Origin: Trueperaceae bacterium
Lineage (GTDB): Bacteria; Deinococcota; Deinococci; Deinococcales; Trueperaceae
DNA: 8,078 nt
Assembly: GCA_007122815.1 (NCBI GenBank)
Contig: SKSV01000048.1
Coordinates: 1 to 8,078 of the forward strand
Reading direction: 5' to 3'
The notes beneath the pieces were generated by a model. That model was not told the DNA's origin and made no database searches. It saw only the letters and a program-made list of their open reading frames with translations. A program made the translations under genes and the position numbers. Each line of letters begins with the position of its first letter. Within the stretch, counting starts at the first letter, position 1. This document shows, piece after piece, positions 5,544 through 8,078 of the stretch.

Positions 5544-6239
5544 ATGCGGTCTTCGGTCTGGTTCGCGCAAGACACGCGCTTCACGGAGGTCATGGCCGGC
5601 GACGCCATGGCTGAGTTCATGCGCGTGTGTCCGGAGCGCCCCTACCTGCGCGGCTCGTACCTCTTCCGCCAAGGTGATCCGGCCACTCACATGCACGTGC
5701 TCGCGCGCGGTCAGGTGAAGCTGGTGACCATCACGCCCGAGGGACACGAGCGGGTGGTCGCGGTGCTAGGGCCGGACGACTTCATCGGTGAGGCGTTCGT
5801 GATCGACGTAGAGGACTACCTCTTCGACGCTGTCGCGATCACCGACGTGGTCACCTGCCCCATGGACCGCAACCAGTTCTCGCAGCTGGCGCTCCACGCC
5901 CCGGCCTTCACGGTGCGCTTCGCCGAGATCCTCGCCACCAACCTCGTGCAGTGCCGGGGGCTCCTCACCCACGCTCTCGATCCGGTGAAGCGGCGCGTGG
6001 CGAAGGTGCTGCTAGACCAGGCCGAGCGTTTCGGTGAGGGCGAAGAAGGGGGAGACCTGGTAGCTCTAGAGACCCAACTGCGCCACGACGACATCGCCTC
6101 GCTCGCGTCGGCGACGCGCGTGTCGGCCTCGACGGCCATCGCGGAGCTGCGCGAGCTCGGCATCGTCGAGGGGAGCCGCGGCAAGTACAGGGTGTCGCTG
6201 TCCGGGTTGCAGGCGTACGTCGCGGACGAGATCGGTTGA
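5544..6239 (+). CDS. Crp/Fnr-family transcriptional regulator
   Basis: This 231-residue protein has the Crp/Fnr layout. A cyclic-nucleotide-binding-type beta barrel lies at about residues 30-115 (GSYLFRQGDPATHMHVLARGQ, then DDFIGEAF), followed by a dimerisation helix at 117-145 and a C-terminal winged helix-turn-helix at 178-216 (DDIASLASATRVSASTAIAELRELGIV). In the phosphate-binding cassette G82-E83 are kept, but the Arg-Ser pair that binds the cAMP phosphate in Crp is replaced (YLFDAVA, 92-98), so cAMP binding is doubtful. The recognition helix also lacks the usual R-E-T-V-x-R pattern, so its DNA site probably differs from the Crp consensus. There is no N-terminal Fnr cysteine cluster. The gene is divergent from the thiol operon across a repeat-rich control region and co-directional with the hydroxyproline dehydratase gene; it may regulate either. 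Targets are inferred from position only. Confidence 0.88.
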   Translation: MRSSVWFAQDTRFTEVMAGDAMAEFMRVCPERPYLRGSYLFRQGDPATHMHVLARGQVKLVTITPEGHERVVAVLGPDDFIGEAFVIDVEDYLFDAVAITDVVTCPMDRNQFSQLALHAPAFTVRFAEILATNLVQCRGLLTHALDPVKRRVAKVLLDQAERFGEGEEGGDLVALETQLRHDDIASLASATRVSASTAIAELRELGIVEGSRGKYRVSLSGLQAYVADEIG

Positions 6240-6244
6240 CGCGC

Positions 6245-6304
6245 GCGGAACCTCGGCTCGCGGAGCCTCGGCCCGGAGAGCCGCGGCTCGGAGAGCCGCA
6301 GTAG
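6245..6304. repeat. 15-bp tandem repeat, four degenerate copies
   Basis: Four 15-bp units (6245-6259, 6260-6274, 6275-6289, 6290-6304) fill most of the 73-bp gap between the Crp/Fnr gene and the dehydratase gene. The first two follow GCGGAACCTCGGCTC and the last two GGAGAGCCGCGGCTC. The units share a purine-rich GGAG/GGAA start and a CGG centre. The repeat generates the strong hairpin at 6283-6299. Confidence 0.6.
6283..6299 (+). terminator. GC-rich hairpin after the Crp/Fnr gene
   Basis: GCGGCTC-GGA-GAGCCGC is a perfect 7-bp stem with a 3-nt loop, 43 bp after the Crp/Fnr stop and 13 bp before the dehydratase GTG. An overlapping 12-bp palindrome (6278-6289) gives an alternative fold. No T-tract follows, so it is not a classical intrinsic terminator; it could be an attenuator, an mRNA-stabilising structure or a by-product of the repeat. 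Confidence 0.35.
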
Positions 6305-6312
6305 GCCGCACC

Positions 6313-7320
6313 GTGGAGTTCAGCAGCGTCCTCACGACGGTCGAGTCCCACGCCGGCGGCGAGCCGCTGCGCATCGTGACCGGGGGTGTGCCTCGCATCC
6401 CGGGCGGCACGATGCTCGAGAAGCGCCGCTGGGTACGCGAGAACCTTGACCACGTGCGGTGCGCGCTGATGCTCGAGCCGCGCGGGCACGCCGACATGTA
6501 CGGCGCCTACATCACGGAGCCGGTCAGTCGGGAGGCGGAGCTCGGCGTGATCTTCATGCACAACGAGGGCTACTCCGACATGTGCGGGCACGGCGTCATC
6601 GCGCTCGCCACCGTCGCCGTGGCGCAGGGGCTGGTGGCACGAAGCGTGCCCGAGACTCGGGTGGGCATCGACTCGCCGGCCGGCTTCGTGGAGGCGTTCG
6701 TCGAGTGGGACGGCCGCCGCGCTGGCGCGGTCCGCTTCGTCAACGTGCCGTCCTTCCTGCACACCCGTGATCTCTCCGTGACCACCCAGAACTTCGGCGC
6801 GGTGACTGTCGATGTCGCCTTCGGCGGCGCCTTCTACGCCTACCTCGACGCCGCCCAGGTCGGCCTCGAGGTGGCTCCACCGCGTGTGGCAGAGTTGATC
6901 CAGGCCGCAACCGAGATCAAGCGAGCCGTGATGGAGCGCGTGGACGTGTTCCACCCTCTCGAGCCCGAACTGCGGGGGATCTACGGCACGATCCTGAGCG
7001 GACCTCCGCGCACGGCGGGCGGCAGCCAGCGCAACGTCTGCGTGTTCGCCGACCGTCAGGTCGACCGGTCACCTACCGGTACCGGCACCGCGGGTAGGGT
7101 CGCCCAACTCGTCGCCCGCGGGCAGCTCGCCGTGGGAGGCACCATCGTGAACGAGTCCATCGTCGGCTCGGTCTTCACGGGGAGAGCCCTCAGCATGACC
7201 ACCGTAGGGGAGTTCGAGGCGGTGGAGACCGAGATCGCGGGACGAGCCGCGATCATCGGCCTGAACACCTGGGTGGTCGACCCCGACGACGAACTGGGGC
7301 GGGGGTTCTTCCTGCGGTGA
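6313..7320 (+). CDS. Trans-3-hydroxy-L-proline dehydratase (proline racemase family)
   Basis: This 335-residue enzyme has the proline racemase fold. The first active-site motif is DMCGHG (C91, H93). The second is DRSPTGTGTA, with T255 where true proline and 4-hydroxyproline racemases have a second cysteine (SPCGTG). Family studies associate the Cys/Thr pair with trans-3-hydroxy-L-proline dehydratase (EC 4.2.1.77), which removes water to give delta-1-pyrroline-2-carboxylate, later reduced to proline. The early HAGGEPLRIVTGG motif and the length match the family. The start is GTG 6313: it is the only in-frame start between the Crp/Fnr stop and this motif, although no good ribosome binding site precedes it. 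It is cytoplasmic. It lies downstream of a Crp/Fnr regulator and upstream of an isomerase gene, suggesting a catabolic locus. The subfunction call rests on the single Thr substitution. Confidence 0.85.
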   Translation: MEFSSVLTTVESHAGGEPLRIVTGGVPRIPGGTMLEKRRWVRENLDHVRCALMLEPRGHADMYGAYITEPVSREAELGVIFMHNEGYSDMCGHGVIALATVAVAQGLVARSVPETRVGIDSPAGFVEAFVEWDGRRAGAVRFVNVPSFLHTRDLSVTTQNFGAVTVDVAFGGAFYAYLDAAQVGLEVAPPRVAELIQAATEIKRAVMERVDVFHPLEPELRGIYGTILSGPPRTAGGSQRNVCVFADRQVDRSPTGTGTAGRVAQLVARGQLAVGGTIVNESIVGSVFTGRALSMTTVGEFEAVETEIAGRAAIIGLNTWVVDPDDELGRGFFLR

Positions 7321-7323
7321 CGA

Positions 7324-7347
7324 CGGTTCGCCGCGCGGCTCGCCGCG
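7324..7347. repeat. 12-bp direct repeat, two copies
   Basis: CGGTTCGCCGCG (7324-7335) is followed immediately by CGGCTCGCCGCG (7336-7347), differing at one base. It lies 3 bp after the dehydratase stop and contributes to the hairpin at 7331-7350. This is the shortest of the four intergenic tandem repeats in the window. Confidence 0.5.
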
Positions 7348-7350
7348 TGG
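7331..7350 (+). terminator. Strong hairpin after the dehydratase gene
   Basis: CCGCGCGG-CTCG-CCGCGTGG forms an 8-bp stem (one G-U pair) with a 4-nt loop, starting 10 nt after the dehydratase stop. The position fits a transcription terminator or 3'-end protector, but no T-run follows, so U-tract-dependent termination is not supported. Confidence 0.4.
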
Positions 7351-7372
7351 ATCGGCCACTGAGGTCGCAAGG

Positions 7373-7402
7373 ATGAAGGAGATCGAGGAGTCCTTCAGGT
7401 AG
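7373..7402 (+). other. Possible 9-codon leader ORF with hairpin
   Basis: ATG AAG GAG ATC GAG GAG TCC TTC AGG TAG could encode MKEIEESFR between the dehydratase and isomerase genes. The same bases hold a 7-bp stem, TGAAGGA (7374-7380) pairing with TCCTTCA (7391-7397), with a 10-nt loop. GAGG 8 nt before the ATG is a weak ribosome binding site. It could be a small leader element for the isomerase gene or coincidence; no codon bias can be judged at this length. Confidence 0.15.
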
Positions 7403-7435
7403 GGAAGAGGAGCGCGGTTCATGCGGAGGCGATCG

Positions 7436-8078
7436 ATGCTCGTCGGTGCAGGGATGAAGATGTACTTCACGGGGGCTGAACTCGAGGACTGGCTAGCCGG
7501 ATGCGCCGACTGGCAGGAGGACACCGCCGGCGTCGAGCTCTTCTTCCTGCCGTCGTTTCCCTACCTACCGGTCGTCGCCCAGCGGTTGCGCGGGTCCAAG
7601 TTGGGCTACGGCGCCCAGAACATGCATTGGGAGGACAGGGGCGCGTACACGGGTGAGGTCTCGCCTCTGATGCTCAAGGATTTCGGCGTCAGGTACGTAG
7701 AGCTGGGGCACGCCGAGAGGCGCCGCGACTGCAACGAGACGAACGTCACGGTCAACCGAAAGGTTAGGGCGGCCCTCAGCCACGCCCTCGTGCCCATCAT
7801 CTGCGTCGGAGAAGACCGACAGGACTCACGTCGTGCCGACTCATGGCTGCGCGATCAGGTCCTCGGCGCTCTCGAGGGGGTCGAGCAGGCCGACCTCGCT
7901 GCGGTGGTTATCGCTTATGAGCCCGTTTGGGCCATAGGTGTCAGCAGCGCGGCGGAGCCGGAATACGTGTTCGAGCGACATCGTGCGATTCGCGCGGCAC
8001 TCGCCGAGCGTTACGGGTCCGAGGCGGCGCGGGCACCCCGGATCATCTACGGAGGTAGCGTAACGACGGACAACGCGA
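7436..8078 (+). CDS. Triosephosphate-isomerase-family sugar-phosphate isomerase, partial
   Basis: The first 214 residues of a TIM-barrel isomerase are present; the gene runs off the window. Catalytic residues are recognisable: K8 in GAGMKMYF, H92 in YVELGHAERR and E162 in VIAYEPVWAIG, plus the phosphate-binding IIYGGSV at 203-209. Two signatures differ from glycolytic enzymes: the usual GNWKMN is GAGMKMY, losing the Asn before the Lys, and the loop-6 end GTGK is GVSS. Such changes occur in TIM paralogues acting on other sugar phosphates, for example erythrulose-phosphate isomerases of tetritol catabolism, so a non-glycolytic substrate is more likely; this is inference. I chose ATG 7436 because GGAGG (7425-7429) sits 6 nt upstream and MLVG fits the family start; ATG 7421 with GAGGAG (7407-7412) would add five residues. 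Confidence 0.85.
   Translation, partial: MLVGAGMKMYFTGAELEDWLAGCADWQEDTAGVELFFLPSFPYLPVVAQRLRGSKLGYGAQNMHWEDRGAYTGEVSPLMLKDFGVRYVELGHAERRRDCNETNVTVNRKVRAALSHALVPIICVGEDRQDSRRADSWLRDQVLGALEGVEQADLAAVVIAYEPVWAIGVSSAAEPEYVFERHRAIRAALAERYGSEAARAPRIIYGGSVTTDNA

Noticed and set aside
5965..6954. 329-codon open frame on the minus strand
   Set aside because: It runs antisense across the Crp/Fnr gene, the repeat spacer and the dehydratase gene. Its SRGSPGRGS-like stretch is just the 15-bp repeat translated.

Overview
The window is a GC-rich bacterial chromosomal segment with ten protein-coding genes (two cut by the window edges). I see no RNA genes, insertion sequences, prophage genes or CRISPR. The organism is probably a member of the Deinococcota (Truepera-like). 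This rests on high GC, several start codons preceded at 6 nt by a TANNNT -10 box with no ribosome binding site (the leaderless layout described in Deinococcus), and the gene content. It is an inference, because actinobacteria also use leaderless TANNNT starts.

Layout. 1-116: C-terminal tail of an oxidoreductase, perhaps an aldehyde dehydrogenase (+). 210-847: a Phd/YefM antitoxin and VapC-type PIN toxin pair (+), overlapping by TTGA, with a palindromic operator over the -10 box and start codon. 861-5314: a five-gene run on the minus strand. In transcription order it is a secreted DUF3179 protein, a TlpA-like thioredoxin, a CcdA-like membrane electron carrier, an AhpD-like peroxidase-related enzyme and an ERCC4-nuclease/winged-helix protein. 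5544-6239: a divergent Crp/Fnr-family regulator (+). 6313-7320: a proline-racemase-fold trans-3-hydroxy-L-proline dehydratase (+). 7436-8078: the start of a triosephosphate-isomerase-family enzyme with an atypical active-site signature (+, partial).

The most striking item is the ccdA-like gene. Its two signature motifs are in swapped order. The TPCVGP helix comes mid-protein, while the SPCVLPLVPAY helix, normally the first transmembrane segment, is the last one. The frame is intact and flanked by ordinary operon junctions, so this looks like a circularly permuted CcdA. It is ATGA-coupled to a TlpA thioredoxin, which nearly abuts a secreted DUF3179 protein carrying a CPLC motif. Together they suggest an extracytoplasmic thiol-reducing module.

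Four of the gaps between genes each hold a different short GC-rich tandem repeat (periods 19, 13, 15 and 12 bp), some able to form strong hairpins. The 13-bp array lies in the divergent control region between the thiol operon and the Crp/Fnr gene.
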